Origin: Planctomycetota bacterium
Lineage (GTDB): Bacteria > Planctomycetota > Planctomycetia > Pirellulales > Lacipirellulaceae
DNA: 59,368 bases
Assembly (NCBI GenBank): GCA_013286045.1
Contig: JABDGM010000016.1
Coordinates: 1 to 59,368 of the forward strand
Direction: 5' to 3'
Shown piece after piece: positions 18,887 to 27,746 of the stretch. Position 1 is the first letter of the stretch. Each line of letters opens with the position of its first letter. The notes beneath the pieces were generated by a model. It was given only the letters and a program-made list of their open reading frames with translations. It was not told the DNA's origin and made no database searches. A program made the translations under genes and the position numbers.

Positions 18887-20035
18887 ATGACACTCAGAAG
18901 ACCTGCATGGCTCACTATCGCCTTTGGCGCTGCTCTAAGTTGGTCCCTTAACCCCTGCTTTGCGCAGCGCGGAGGACACGGAAACGGCAACCAGGGAGGA
19001 GGCCATCCTTCGGGCGCAGCGCACAGTGATGCCGGCGCAGCACATTCGAACGGGTCGATTTCCGCTCATGTCGATGGCAACTCGAACAAGGCGGCCGTGA
19101 GAGCGGGCGATAACAACGCTCAATCCCATCAATCCTTTTACCGCGGTTCTTCAGATCATGCGGACGATGTTGATGCTCGCGATGGCGACCGCAACCGAAA
19201 TTCAGCGCAGAATTCGGCCAGTCAGAACCTGAATAATCGCGGTCGAAACAACAGCAACTGGAGCCAATTTAGCAGTAGCGTACGCGATGATTGGAGTCGC
19301 CGCGACCGTAGCAATTTGCCGTTCCAGTACGGGTGGTGGGGAAATCACGGCAACAATTGGCCAGCTTATAGCCCCTTCGCATACTCGCGCTATCGCGACC
19401 GCCCGTACTACTGGTGGGGCGGTACACCCGCGAACAGTCTCGTCGGCTGGCTCGCGTTTGGCTGGGATCGTCCTCGCTATTGGGCGTATGGAGATGGAGG
19501 AAACATCTACTGCCAGGATGACTATGTATATTACGACGGCGACCGCTATTTGCCAGTATCCGATTACTATCAACAGATCTACGATTTAGCGCACGCAGTG
19601 CCTAACATCAGCGAACAGAATGCCCAGGACATGGATTGGTCGCCGTTAGGCGTGTTCGCAGTCGCCCGCGATGATCGACAGGGCGATGATCAAGGACGAA
19701 CCATCCAGTTAGCCGTTAACAAGGATGGGGTTCTCACAGGCACGTTTTACAACTCCAAAAATGGCCAGACTCATCCAATAACGGGAATGGTCGACGAGCA
19801 GACTCAGCGAGCGGCTTGGGCGTTTGCCGACAGTGAGCAGCCAAAATTAGTGTTCGAAACGTCGATCTTCAACCTGACCAAACAGGATAGCACGATGATG
19901 GTTCATTACGGCCCGCGGCAAAGCGACACCGAGGTGTGGCACGCTGTTCGACTGGAACGCCCCGAAGCGTCCCAGCAGGCGTCGGCTGCCGGTGAAAATC
20001 AGCAGGGAGCCCAAGAGCGCCACGACTTGCCATAA
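18887..20035 (+). CDS. Secreted hypothetical protein with His/Asn/Gly-rich and Tyr/Trp-rich segments
   Basis: The ATG is preceded by GGGAGG at good spacing. It is 382 residues with a signal peptide ending in NPCFAQ (about residue 27). The mature N-terminal part (28-120) is His/Gly/Asn/Ala-rich and looks disordered. Residues about 145-235 are packed with Tyr and Trp (for example PYYWWGGTPANSLVGWLAFG and DDYVYYDGDRY). The last 110 or so residues form a predicted beta domain that opens MDWSPLGVFAVARDD, includes LAVNKDGVLTGTFYN, and ends in a QxDTEVWHAVRLERP-like edge. I recall similar architectures in planctomycete proteins loosely labelled as protocadherin-like, but the function is unknown. It is a single-gene unit: a divergent promoter region before it and a perfect terminator after it. 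Confidence 0.8.
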   Translation: MTLRRPAWLTIAFGAALSWSLNPCFAQRGGHGNGNQGGGHPSGAAHSDAGAAHSNGSISAHVDGNSNKAAVRAGDNNAQSHQSFYRGSSDHADDVDARDGDRNRNSAQNSASQNLNNRGRNNSNWSQFSSSVRDDWSRRDRSNLPFQYGWWGNHGNNWPAYSPFAYSRYRDRPYYWWGGTPANSLVGWLAFGWDRPRYWAYGDGGNIYCQDDYVYYDGDRYLPVSDYYQQIYDLAHAVPNISEQNAQDMDWSPLGVFAVARDDRQGDDQGRTIQLAVNKDGVLTGTFYNSKNGQTHPITGMVDEQTQRAAWAFADSEQPKLVFETSIFNLTKQDSTMMVHYGPRQSDTEVWHAVRLERPEASQQASAAGENQQGAQERHDLP

Positions 20036-20061
20036 GTAGGCGATAAAGCGCACTTGTCGAC

Positions 20062-20104
20062 GAGCCTGCGAACACCTTCGGATGTTCGCAGGCTCTTCTT
20101 TTTT
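20062..20104 (+). terminator. Rho-independent terminator after the secreted Tyr/Trp-rich protein
   Basis: GAGCCTGCGAACA (20062-20074) pairs perfectly with TGTTCGCAGGCTC (20083-20095) over an 8-base loop, followed directly by TTCTTTTTT. It begins 27 bases after the stop codon. The left side lacks an A tract, so it is one-directional. Confidence 0.95.
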
Positions 20105-20136
20105 GCGAATTCACCAATCGCGCCACGGACAATCGA

Positions 20137-20916
20137 CTATGCGGATCGGCGCCGTGGAAAATCGTGCGGCTGTGGCACTTCAGGTGCGGCGGAACGGTCG
20201 AGCCAGGCAGGAAGATAACGAGCCGCATATAAGCGCGCCAGATGCTTCAGATACTGCCACTGCTGCGCCACAGACATTTTGCTTTCACCAAGCGCCCGAT
20301 CCTGGAAATGAATTGGCACCTCAACCACGCGCCGGCAATCGCATCGAACGATTACCTCTAAAAGAATCTTATAACCTACGGGCGACAACTTCTTTGCCCT
20401 ACGAAGCTGTGATCGCTTGATTGCAAAGAATCCGGCCATCGGGTCGGCGGCGCGCGTCAGTCCGCGTGCGAGAAGTGTTGCAGCTCGCGAATTGGCGCGG
20501 CGAAAAATACTCCACTGGTCGTCCGTAGAACCGCCGCGCGCATAGCGACTGCCGATCGCAACGTCGCAAAACGGCGACCGAGCGGCATCGACCAGCGCGG
20601 GAATCACTTCTGGCGGATGTGATCCATCCGCATCCATGACGGCGCAGATTTCGCCCGTAGATTCGGCCAGCCCCGTCAACACGGCCGTCGCCAAGCCGCT
20701 TTGGCCGCGCCGAGTAATTAGGCGTACGGGGCGCCGCTTGGCGAATTCGGCACACAGCAAATCGGTGCCGTCACGGCTGTCGTCGTCGACAATCACGATT
20801 TCTGAATGCAGATTCGCCTCGTCCAAAACTTTGAACAGGCGCGGCAGTAGTACGGCCAAGCTTGCACGTTCGCGGAGCGTGGGAACGATCACGGAAACTT
20901 CAATCGGAGCGCTCAT
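20137..20916 (-). CDS. GT2 glycosyltransferase, polyprenol-phosphate mannose synthase-like (DPM1 type)
   Basis: This 259-residue GT-A enzyme should transfer a sugar from a nucleotide donor to polyprenol phosphate at the cytoplasmic membrane face. Visible motifs are VSVIVPTLRERASL at the N-terminus, EIVIVDDDSRDGT (first Asp cluster), the metal-binding DADGSHPPEVIP, GSRYARGG, and the DPM-type GYKILLEVIVRCD with FQDRALGESKMS. It lacks C-terminal membrane helices, so it is the short soluble-type form. Its start overlaps the stop of the GT39 gene by 4 bases (ATGA), which couples the two and suggests the GT39 enzyme uses the lipid-linked sugar made here. The donor sugar (mannose versus glucose) cannot be told from sequence. 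Confidence 0.88.
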   Translation of the reverse strand: MSAPIEVSVIVPTLRERASLAVLLPRLFKVLDEANLHSEIVIVDDDSRDGTDLLCAEFAKRRPVRLITRRGQSGLATAVLTGLAESTGEICAVMDADGSHPPEVIPALVDAARSPFCDVAIGSRYARGGSTDDQWSIFRRANSRAATLLARGLTRAADPMAGFFAIKRSQLRRAKKLSPVGYKILLEVIVRCDCRRVVEVPIHFQDRALGESKMSVAQQWQYLKHLARLYAARYLPAWLDRSAAPEVPQPHDFPRRRSA

Positions 20917-22583
20917 CGATTTCCGCCCTCGGAACGCGAGGCGATTTCAAGGTCGTTCGGTACGCCTTGAGTTACCTCAAAACCTCCGGCAGTTCTGAAG
21001 TCTAGCCGGCGCATGGCTTCTTCCCATTTTTGTCGCCTCAACTCCTTAGTTGTAATGGCGAACAAGACGCCCGGTGGCGGCGGCAGAAGCGTTGGGATTT
21101 CTCGCGGGTCCGCTTCACGAGATCGGTTATGCGAGTACCAGGCGCGCTGATCGGGCGGCAAGTAGAATCGCAGCGAGCCCACGCGTTGCCCCACAAGTAC
21201 GATCTCCTCGGGAGCAAGATCCAACTTGGTTACCATCGCCGCAAGGGATCGTTGCGAGTGTTCGTTGGCTAGCTTTTGCACCGGCCAGGTCATTAGGCAA
21301 ATCGTGACTAGGGGGAACCAGAGCATCCCGGTTGCAAGCGCTCGCTGCCCGCGACCACGCGCGAAAAGCGCGAAGCCGAAGGCCATCGCAATCGAAGCGA
21401 GAACAGCGACGACGTACGCCATCCACGGCGAGGGAGAATGCAAAAACTTACTCAGGACATAAAGTGTCGGGATCGGAGCGATAACACCGAACGCCGCGAC
21501 CGCGCTAAAACCACCGACAAACATTCGTCGCGGAAAGTTGGCTAATTCCGAATGAAAATACCTGCGGAAGCAAAGACCACCCAAGATGGCGATCGGCGGA
21601 AACAACGGCAGCGAGTAGGTGATTAAACGTGAGCCGGCGGCCGTCAGGAACACGAAACCGCCCACAAACCAACAGGCGAGCAGAAGTTCCGGCCGAAACG
21701 AACGCTTGCAAGCATCGAGTCGCGACTGAAGAAACGCGGCGGTCGCGAATAGGAACCAGGGCATCGAGCCGCCGATTACAGGCCCGACGTAGTAAAACCA
21801 AGTTGTATCGCTATGTTCCTGGCCTTCCGTGATGTATCCCAGCAGGTGACGTTCCAAGAAATAGTACTTGAGATAGCCCGGGCTGACGCTCTCCATCGCC
21901 AAATACCAAGGGCTGGCGAGGACCGCGCCTGCCACGAGCGCAACCGTCATTCGAACTACAAGCGACGGAGAAATGCTGCGGGTCACCAGCGCGTACAGAC
22001 CGAGGCCGGTTCCAACGACGGCGACGCCAATCAGCCCCTTGGTGAGAAATGCGAATGCGATGGAAATCGCCATCGCGGCGACCCACAGCCACCTGCTTTT
22101 AGCAGATGTTGCTCGCTCCTGCTCCCAAAATGAAAGCACTATTAGATTTATCCAAGGGACTAGCGCAACATCGTGTGCAGGACACTGGGTAAGAACTATC
22201 GGCATCACGATCGTCAGCGATGCCAGCGCTGCGTACAGCGCCGTTTCCTCATCGAACAAGCGGCGTGCGAGTAAGACCGTCGTGATTGCGGTTAGCAAAG
22301 CGAAGAGCGCTCCAGGAGCGCGAACTGCGGCCTCATGCATGCCAAACGTACGCAACGAGATCGCTTGCGCCGCGGAATATAAGAACGGCTTGTCGCGAAA
22401 GGGCTCGCCATTGATTCGCGGAATGAAGTAGTCGCCGCGATCGACCATTTCCTGGGCGATTGAGGCATGCAAGCCTTCATCCGGGTCGGTCAAAGGCGTT
22501 CCTAGCGCGAGCGGATAGATGTATATCCCCGCTGCGCAAACCAGAATCGTCAGCAGACAAAGGCGTTGAGAAGAGAGGTTCAT
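20913..22583 (-). CDS. GT39/ArnT-like membrane glycosyltransferase (polyprenol-P-sugar dependent)
   Basis: This 556-residue polytopic enzyme starts with a short hydrophobic helix and then LGTPLTDPDEGLHASIAQEM. The acidic DPDE in the first external loop is the catalytic signature of the PMT/ArnT superfamily. It is followed by GDYFIPRINGEPFRDKPFLY, the ArnT-type Y-x-KP region in altered form. Multiple membrane helices run through about residue 410 and the last 140 residues are soluble. It should move a sugar from a polyprenyl phosphate carrier to an acceptor (lipid A, a glycan or a protein) on the periplasmic side. The GT2 enzyme that could make the donor is encoded next, with a 4-base overlap. 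The acceptor is unknown. Confidence 0.85.
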   Translation of the reverse strand: MNLSSQRLCLLTILVCAAGIYIYPLALGTPLTDPDEGLHASIAQEMVDRGDYFIPRINGEPFRDKPFLYSAAQAISLRTFGMHEAAVRAPGALFALLTAITTVLLARRLFDEETALYAALASLTIVMPIVLTQCPAHDVALVPWINLIVLSFWEQERATSAKSRWLWVAAMAISIAFAFLTKGLIGVAVVGTGLGLYALVTRSISPSLVVRMTVALVAGAVLASPWYLAMESVSPGYLKYYFLERHLLGYITEGQEHSDTTWFYYVGPVIGGSMPWFLFATAAFLQSRLDACKRSFRPELLLACWFVGGFVFLTAAGSRLITYSLPLFPPIAILGGLCFRRYFHSELANFPRRMFVGGFSAVAAFGVIAPIPTLYVLSKFLHSPSPWMAYVVAVLASIAMAFGFALFARGRGQRALATGMLWFPLVTICLMTWPVQKLANEHSQRSLAAMVTKLDLAPEEIVLVGQRVGSLRFYLPPDQRAWYSHNRSREADPREIPTLLPPPPGVLFAITTKELRRQKWEEAMRRLDFRTAGGFEVTQGVPNDLEIASRSEGGNR

Positions 22584-22868
22584 ACGCGCGCTACGAAGAA
22601 CGCAACGCCGAGCGGTTTGGGGATGCGAGCTCCCGACGGCGTGCGAGCGGGCGAATTATTAGCATTCTAGGAGTTAGGAGTCGATGGCAGTTCGCACTTC
22701 GCAAATCCGAACGCGAGCTAGCTTGATGCGCTCCGCCGTCGCCATCCATAAATACCGCGTTCTGCTTACTGCGGCCGAAGTGGCGAAGTAGCGTTCGCCC
22801 GTTCGCGCTGGCATGGTGTTTGCAAGCTAGCAGACGTTGTCCCCATCTTCGTCGCCGGAGGATTTAAA

Positions 22869-23147
22869 ATGGCTAAAGGGTCAAAAAAGAAATACACAAC
22901 GAAGCAAAAACGCCAAGCGGAGCATATTGAAGAGGGTTACGAGAAGCGCGGCACCGGCAAGAAGGAAGCGGAGCGCCGTGCCTGGGCAACCGTGAACAAG
23001 ACTTCCGGCGGTGGAAAAAAATCGGGGAGCGGACGCGGAAAGAAAACAAAAAAAGCATCGGCAAAAAAAGGCGGTAAGAAAGCGAGCAAGAAGCGCGCTA
23101 AAAAATCCGGACGAAAGAAGTCGGGCAGTCGGAAGAAAAGCCGATAG
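22869..23147 (+). CDS. Small Lys-rich basic protein ("plasmid stabilization protein"-like)
   Basis: This 92-residue protein has a strong GGAGGA ribosome site before the ATG. The first half, KQKRQAEHIEEGYEKRGTG followed by EAERRAWATVNKTSGGGKKS, matches a short family often labelled plasmid stabilization protein in proteobacteria, without solid functional evidence that I know of. The second half is a Lys/Ala/Gly/Ser tail made of KKxxKK steps, like histone H1 C-terminal tails, and should bind nucleic acid non-specifically. It is a single-gene unit, convergent with the oxidase operon. Likely role: nucleoid or DNA binding (inference). Confidence 0.8.
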   Translation: MAKGSKKKYTTKQKRQAEHIEEGYEKRGTGKKEAERRAWATVNKTSGGGKKSGSGRGKKTKKASAKKGGKKASKKRAKKSGRKKSGSRKKSR

Positions 23148-23217
23148 CCTTCATCCGTTTGCGGCATGACACCGCACTCGGCAGCGCAAGGTCAGCCGCT
23201 GCAGTCGTTCTTGGTAT

Positions 23218-23265
23218 TGCCACGACCACCTTGTCGACGGCGATCCGCTTCAGGCAGTCGTGGCA
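23218..23265. repeat. Inverted repeat between convergent genes, possible terminator
   Basis: TGCCACGAC (23218-23226) and GTCGTGGCA (23257-23265) are perfect 9-base arms around a 30-base loop, 3 bases from the end of the oxidase operon. No T tract follows on either strand, so an intrinsic terminator is not proven. It may act as an mRNA end-protecting hairpin. Confidence 0.4.
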
Positions 23266-23268
23266 TTA

Positions 23269-23556
23269 TCAGAAACTCAGAACGGCCCGCGTAGCGTAAT
23301 CCGCTAACGTCAATCCGATGAGGATCGATAGCCACAACAGTCCGGACAACAAAGCGAGCCATGTGAGACGCGTGCTTGATATGAGGTGCATAAAGAACAG
23401 CGCAATCAAAACCACCTTGGCCGATGCGATGGCAAGCCCAACGGACGTATGCCATTCGAAATGCGGCACGAACGACAAGCCGCACGTGGCAAGAGTGAGC
23501 GCGACCAGCGCGAAATATATGACGAAGTAAGTCGTCGTTGAAGTTTCGCTATTCAT
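23269..23556 (-). CDS. Cytochrome c oxidase subunit IV (prokaryotic CoxIV/CyoD type)
   Basis: I chose the ATG at 23554-23556, giving 95 residues that begin MNSETSTTTYFVIYFALVAL. The frame extends 36 codons upstream but into the neighbouring junction, with no family likeness. Three hydrophobic helices fit the small membrane subunit of haem-copper oxidases, including the typical SAKVVLIALFFMHL on helix 2. It is the last gene of the Act-caa3 operon, 29 bases after subunit III. The subunit has no redox centre and supports oxidase assembly or stability. An inverted repeat lies just past its stop. Confidence 0.88.
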   Translation of the reverse strand: MNSETSTTTYFVIYFALVALTLATCGLSFVPHFEWHTSVGLAIASAKVVLIALFFMHLISSTRLTWLALLSGLLWLSILIGLTLADYATRAVLSF

Positions 23557-23585
23557 CTCTATCGAATTCCCTTTGCAGTTCGGCG

Positions 23586-24260
23586 TTATCCGACGATTGC
23601 TCGGCTGCCAATCAAATACAGAAGTGGCAGCAAGAAAACCCAAACGACATCTATAAAGTGCCAATACAAGCCCCAGGCTTCGACGGGCGAATGAAACTCC
23701 TTCGTGAAATAATCACGGTGGGCAAACACCGCCAACACGAGCACCACCGCAATGCCAATGATTAAGTGAACAGCGTGAAGGCCGGTGAGGCAGTAGTAGA
23801 AAATTAGGAACAGTTCGACATGCTGTGGACGCACGTTGAGAGCCGACCACTCCGCCGGATCGAACGCGTACAGCGGCACTAAATTATCGCGATAGTCCAG
23901 GTAGTACTCGACCGCTTTGAGTGCCAGGAAAACGCTGCCCAGCGCGGCCGTTAACAACAATTGCGTGGTTGTTGCGCGTCGCTGGCCATGACGCGCCGCA
24001 TGCACAGCGAGCACCATCGTCAGGCTGCTCGTTAGCAGAACGAGCGTATTGATGCCGCCGATCCAAAGATTGAGATGCCGGCTAGCGGCTTCGAACGCGG
24101 CCGAGTATTGCATTCGGTAAACGGTATAGGCCGTAAACATGCCGCCGAAGATCAGCACCTCGGTAGCGAGGAACGCCCACATGCCGAACAGCGTTGTCTG
24201 CTGCTGGTGCTCAAGATCATCGAAGTGATGCCAGGTGGCCGGCGCGTGATCAGTGGCCAT
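23586..24260 (-). CDS. ctaE: Cytochrome c oxidase subunit III
   Basis: I chose the ATG at 24258-24260 because GGAGGT sits 8 bases before it. The longer frame adds 45 residues inside the subunit I gene. It gives 224 residues, [20 protein letters not shown] onward, an all-helical membrane protein. Family signs are [20 protein letters not shown] (with the conserved membrane Glu), [29 protein letters not shown] and [20 protein letters not shown]. It overlaps the end of the subunit I gene by 11 bases, so translation is probably coupled. Subunit III stabilises the oxygen-reduction core and the proton-uptake path. Confidence 0.95.
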   Translation of the reverse strand: MATDHAPATWHHFDDLEHQQQTTLFGMWAFLATEVLIFGGMFTAYTVYRMQYSAAFEAASRHLNLWIGGINTLVLLTSSLTMVLAVHAARHGQRRATTTQLLLTAALGSVFLALKAVEYYLDYRDNLVPLYAFDPAEWSALNVRPQHVELFLIFYYCLTGLHAVHLIIGIAVVLVLAVFAHRDYFTKEFHSPVEAWGLYWHFIDVVWVFLLPLLYLIGSRAIVG

Positions 24261-25908
24261 GATCGGGCACCTCCTCGCCGGAGTATTCATACGGTCCGCA
24301 ATCGACGACTGGTATTTCCGCGAAGTTATGCGTCGGTGGCGGTGAAGGCGTTTGCCACTCGAGACCAGTTGCTTCCCATGGATTTGGCCCCGCATCCGGT
24401 CCGTAACGCAAAGACCAAATCAAATACGTCAGCGGCAGCGCGTAACCCACGGCCAAGATCGAAGCGCCGGCCGTCGACAGCACATTCAGCACTTGGAATT
24501 CGGGCGGATATGCGAAATATCGCCGCGGCATGCCGAGGTAGCCGAGCACGAACTGCGGCAGAAAAGTGAGGAGGAACCCAAAAAAGATCAGTAGTGCCGA
24601 GATCCGGCCCCAGCTTTCCGGATACAGTTTACCCGTGATTTTTGGCCACCAGTAATGCAGCCCTCCCATGTAGGCCATCACCGTGCCGCCGACCATGATG
24701 AAATGAAAATGGGCGATGATGAAATATGTGTCATGTACGTGCACATTCAATCCAAGCGCCGCGAGAAAGAGACCTGTCAGCCCTCCTAGTGTGAACAAAC
24801 CAATGAAACCCAGAATGTAAAGCATGGGTGTGCGGAAACTAATCGACCCCCGATACAGCGTGGCCGTCCAATTGAATACCTTGATCGCCGAAGGAATGGC
24901 AACGCAATAACTCAAAAGTGAAAACACCAACGCGGCATACACCGATTGCCCCGCCACGAACATGTGATGCGCCCACACAAGAAAGCCGACGACGGCAATA
25001 CCGAGGCTAGCAGCAACGACAAACGGATAGCCAAAAATATTCTTCCGCGCGAAGCAGGTGATTACCTCGCTGACAATACCCATCGCCGGCAGAACCATGA
25101 TGTACACCGCCGGATGGGAATAGAACCAAAACAAATGCTGGAACAGCACTGGATCACCGCCGAGCGCCGGATCGAAAATCCCGATGCCAAAGATCCGCTC
25201 GACTGCGACCAGAAACAGCGCCACGGTGAGCACCGGCGTTGCGAGCAGCAGAATGAGACTGGTCGCGTAGAGCGACCACACGAAGAGCGGCAGCCGAAAC
25301 CACGTCATGCCCGGAGCCCGCAGGTAATGGACCGTGACAATGAAGTTCAAACCGGTGAAAATCGACGAGAACCCGGCGATCGCAATCGCGATCATCGCAG
25401 GGATGACGTCCGTGTGGCTGGCCTTGCTGCTGAACGGCGTGTAAAACGTCCAGCCTGTATCGATGCCGCCGCTAAAAATTACCCACAAGATCATGGCGGC
25501 GCCGACCATGTAGATGTACCAACTGGCGAGGTTTAAGCGCGGGAACGCCAAATCGCGGGCACCAATCATCAGCGGTAGCAAGAAGTTGCCGAGGACAGAC
25601 GGAATCACTGGCACCAGAAAATAAAAGACCATGATGATGCCGTGGGCCGTAAACGTTTTGTTATACGTATCGGCGGTCATGAACGCCCCGTTGGGCGTCA
25701 GCAGATTCAAACGGATAAGCGTGGCCGCGAGCCCGCCGATGATGAACATGCTGCTCACCGAAACGAGATACAATAGCGCGATCCGCTTATGATCGGTGGT
25801 GAGCAGCCAGGAGCGCGTGCCATAAGCCGCGTTGACGTAATTCTCACCGGCCGTGGGGGTTTGCCGAACGGAAGACTGCGGCCGAAATGGGGCGCTGATC
25901 GTGCTCAT
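24250..25908 (-). CDS. ctaD: Cytochrome c oxidase subunit I, A2-type (caa3)
   Basis: This 552-residue catalytic subunit carries the low-spin haem and the haem-CuB site where O2 is reduced. Haem and copper ligands are visible: the His in [15 protein letters not shown], the CuB His and cross-linked Tyr in [15 protein letters not shown], and the [19 protein letters not shown] region with the two haem-ligand His residues. The motif YSHPAVY in place of the classical GHPEVY is the mark of A2-type oxidases, in which a Tyr-Ser pair replaces the D-channel Glu. It follows subunit II with a 4-base ATGA overlap and overlaps subunit III at its end. It belongs to the Act-caa3 operon and sits in the cytoplasmic membrane, pumping protons. 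Confidence 0.97.
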   Translation of the reverse strand: MSTISAPFRPQSSVRQTPTAGENYVNAAYGTRSWLLTTDHKRIALLYLVSVSSMFIIGGLAATLIRLNLLTPNGAFMTADTYNKTFTAHGIIMVFYFLVPVIPSVLGNFLLPLMIGARDLAFPRLNLASWYIYMVGAAMILWVIFSGGIDTGWTFYTPFSSKASHTDVIPAMIAIAIAGFSSIFTGLNFIVTVHYLRAPGMTWFRLPLFVWSLYATSLILLLATPVLTVALFLVAVERIFGIGIFDPALGGDPVLFQHLFWFYSHPAVYIMVLPAMGIVSEVITCFARKNIFGYPFVVAASLGIAVVGFLVWAHHMFVAGQSVYAALVFSLLSYCVAIPSAIKVFNWTATLYRGSISFRTPMLYILGFIGLFTLGGLTGLFLAALGLNVHVHDTYFIIAHFHFIMVGGTVMAYMGGLHYWWPKITGKLYPESWGRISALLIFFGFLLTFLPQFVLGYLGMPRRYFAYPPEFQVLNVLSTAGASILAVGYALPLTYLIWSLRYGPDAGPNPWEATGLEWQTPSPPPTHNFAEIPVVDCGPYEYSGEEVPDHGH

Positions 25909-26912
25909 GGCGATTCGGTTTTCTTGGTCTCAGTCGGCGGCGGTGGCGGTACAGACTCTTCGTTGCGCTGCGGCGTTTGTCCCGGTCCCAGCGATTTAAT
26001 GTAAGCGATCAGTTTGATGAGATCTTCTTCGCTTACCTGCCCCTCGAATGTGGGCATGATCGGTTCCCAGCCCATCACAACTTTGGCCTGCGGATTAAGG
26101 ATGGATTCACGAATGTAATTGTCGTCAGCAACCGCCGTGCCCCCGCCACGTAGCGGGATGGTCGCCCCGTAAAGGCTTTCCAAAATCGGAGCACGCGCCT
26201 TTGGTCCAGCGACATGGCACGTGATGCACTGCAATTGCAAAAAAAGCTTGCGGCCTTCCAGCGCCAGCGAGCCCTCGGACTTCAAGTTAAGCCACTGTTG
26301 ATAGTCGGCCGGGTCCATCACATACACTTCGCCGCGCATCCCCGCGTGGTTCGTACCGCAATATTGGGAACAGAAGAAGTGGTAAGTGCCTGCCACGGTG
26401 GGCGTGAACCATTCATACACGTATCGTCCCGGCACGACATCGATTTTCGTGCGAAACGCGGGCACGAAGAAATCGTGAATGACGTCCTCCGAAGTAAGCG
26501 TTAGCTTCACCGGCTGGCCGAGCGGGATGTGGACCTCATTAATTTCACGCTGTCCCTGCGCGTGCTGCACTTTCCACATCCACTGCTTGCCGACGACGTA
26601 CAAATCGATCGCCCCCGCCGGCGGTTGGGCCATCGCCAGGTAAATGCGGGCCCCCCACCAAAACATCACGAGAAAGACCAAAAACGGCGTCGTCGTCCAA
26701 AACAGTTCCAAGCGTATATGCCCGGTGATCCGCGGAGTGGGCCGCGGCGGCGTGCGCCGGCGATACCTTACCGAGAAAAAAATCAGCAGCGTGAAGACGC
26801 CAACTGCCGCGATACCCGTCACGATCAGCAAAAAGAAAAACAGCGCATCCACGTGATATGCAATTTCGGCTGCTCGCGCGGGAAATAGTTCGACGGGTGA
26901 CGGCATGTTCAT
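25905..26912 (-). CDS. ctaC: Cytochrome c oxidase subunit II with fused cytochrome c domain (caa3 type)
   Basis: I chose ATG 26910-26912, which makes an ATGA overlap with the SCO gene; another ATG lies 2 codons on. It gives 335 residues. There are two N-terminal membrane helices ([20 protein letters not shown] and [20 protein letters not shown]), then a cupredoxin domain with the CuA ligands in [15 protein letters not shown] (C-x3-C-x3-H-x2-M). A C-terminal cytochrome c domain follows, with haem motif CITCH and axial Met probably in [15 protein letters not shown]. The fused haem domain defines the caa3 type and lets the oxidase take electrons directly from the Act complex or its ActE cytochrome. 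The extreme C-terminus is Pro/Glu-rich ([14 protein letters not shown]). Confidence 0.96.
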   Translation of the reverse strand: MNMPSPVELFPARAAEIAYHVDALFFFLLIVTGIAAVGVFTLLIFFSVRYRRRTPPRPTPRITGHIRLELFWTTTPFLVFLVMFWWGARIYLAMAQPPAGAIDLYVVGKQWMWKVQHAQGQREINEVHIPLGQPVKLTLTSEDVIHDFFVPAFRTKIDVVPGRYVYEWFTPTVAGTYHFFCSQYCGTNHAGMRGEVYVMDPADYQQWLNLKSEGSLALEGRKLFLQLQCITCHVAGPKARAPILESLYGATIPLRGGGTAVADDNYIRESILNPQAKVVMGWEPIMPTFEGQVSEEDLIKLIAYIKSLGPGQTPQRNEESVPPPPPTETKKTESP

Positions 26913-27739
26913 CCTGCGCTCGTGGCGATACGTTCGGACTTGCGCCACTCGCGGCGCCACGCGCGGGCAATGGGAACTCCAATCAGCAGCACAGTGATTC
27001 CGCCGGCGATCCGCACAAAAGTCATCGTCGCGGCAGAATACTTGCCGGTCGCCGGGTCATAGTGGTAACAAAGAAGCAGCAGACGATCGACCGGCGACCC
27101 GATTTGTCCTTGCGACGCTTCCACAAGTGCCAGGCGCAGATCTCGAGAGGGATAGTCGATTCCCAAGAAGTAGTGCGACAACCGCCCCGACGGCGTCGCG
27201 ACCATAATGCCGCTGCCGTGCGCATATTGATCGCGCGCTGCATCGTACACATATCGGAAGCCGACGGCCTTGGCGAGGCGAGCAATGGAGTCTTCGTCGC
27301 CGGTGAGAAAATGCCAATCGCTTTTGGCACCGTCGCGGCCATACGCGGCGGCATAGGTTTCCTTCTTGCGGGCCGCAAGCTCCGGCCCTTCGCGCGGATC
27401 GAAACTGATGGTCACAACGCGGAATTGCTTCCCTATTTCGAAATCCATTTGACGCGCGCTATCGACGACCCCATTGAGAACCTGTGTGCAAAGCATCGGG
27501 CAGCGATAATACGCCAGGATTAGAACCACCGGTTGATCTGTGAAATAATCGCCCAATTTGACCGTCGCGCCGGTCTCATCGTGAAACTTCAGGTCGAGCG
27601 GCAACTGGGTATCGAGATGCTGATCGATTCCAACATCACGAAGGATATCTACCGCCTGGGCTGCCACTGCTCGCACACTTGCGGCCACGACGACCAGGAT
27701 CGCCATGCAAGCTGCTCGATTTAAAGTTGTGGCGTTCAT
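26909..27739 (-). CDS. SCO1/SenC-type copper chaperone for CuA assembly
   Basis: I chose ATG 27737-27739 (MNATTLNRAACMAILVVVAA), which gives a normal signal peptide ending near AVAAQA and 276 residues. The frame is open 40 codons further up but overlaps the preceding gene. The thioredoxin-like fold carries the copper site CPMLC (C-x3-C, near residue 80) and the distal His in QYAHGSGIMV. A C-terminal membrane helix (FVRIAGGITVLLIGVPIARA) anchors it, which differs from the N-terminally anchored SCO proteins. It lies directly before subunit II, the protein whose CuA centre it should load, and joins it through an ATGA overlap. Confidence 0.92.
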   Translation of the reverse strand: MNATTLNRAACMAILVVVAASVRAVAAQAVDILRDVGIDQHLDTQLPLDLKFHDETGATVKLGDYFTDQPVVLILAYYRCPMLCTQVLNGVVDSARQMDFEIGKQFRVVTISFDPREGPELAARKKETYAAAYGRDGAKSDWHFLTGDEDSIARLAKAVGFRYVYDAARDQYAHGSGIMVATPSGRLSHYFLGIDYPSRDLRLALVEASQGQIGSPVDRLLLLCYHYDPATGKYSAATMTFVRIAGGITVLLIGVPIARAWRREWRKSERIATSAG

Positions 27740-27746
27740 GGAAGCT

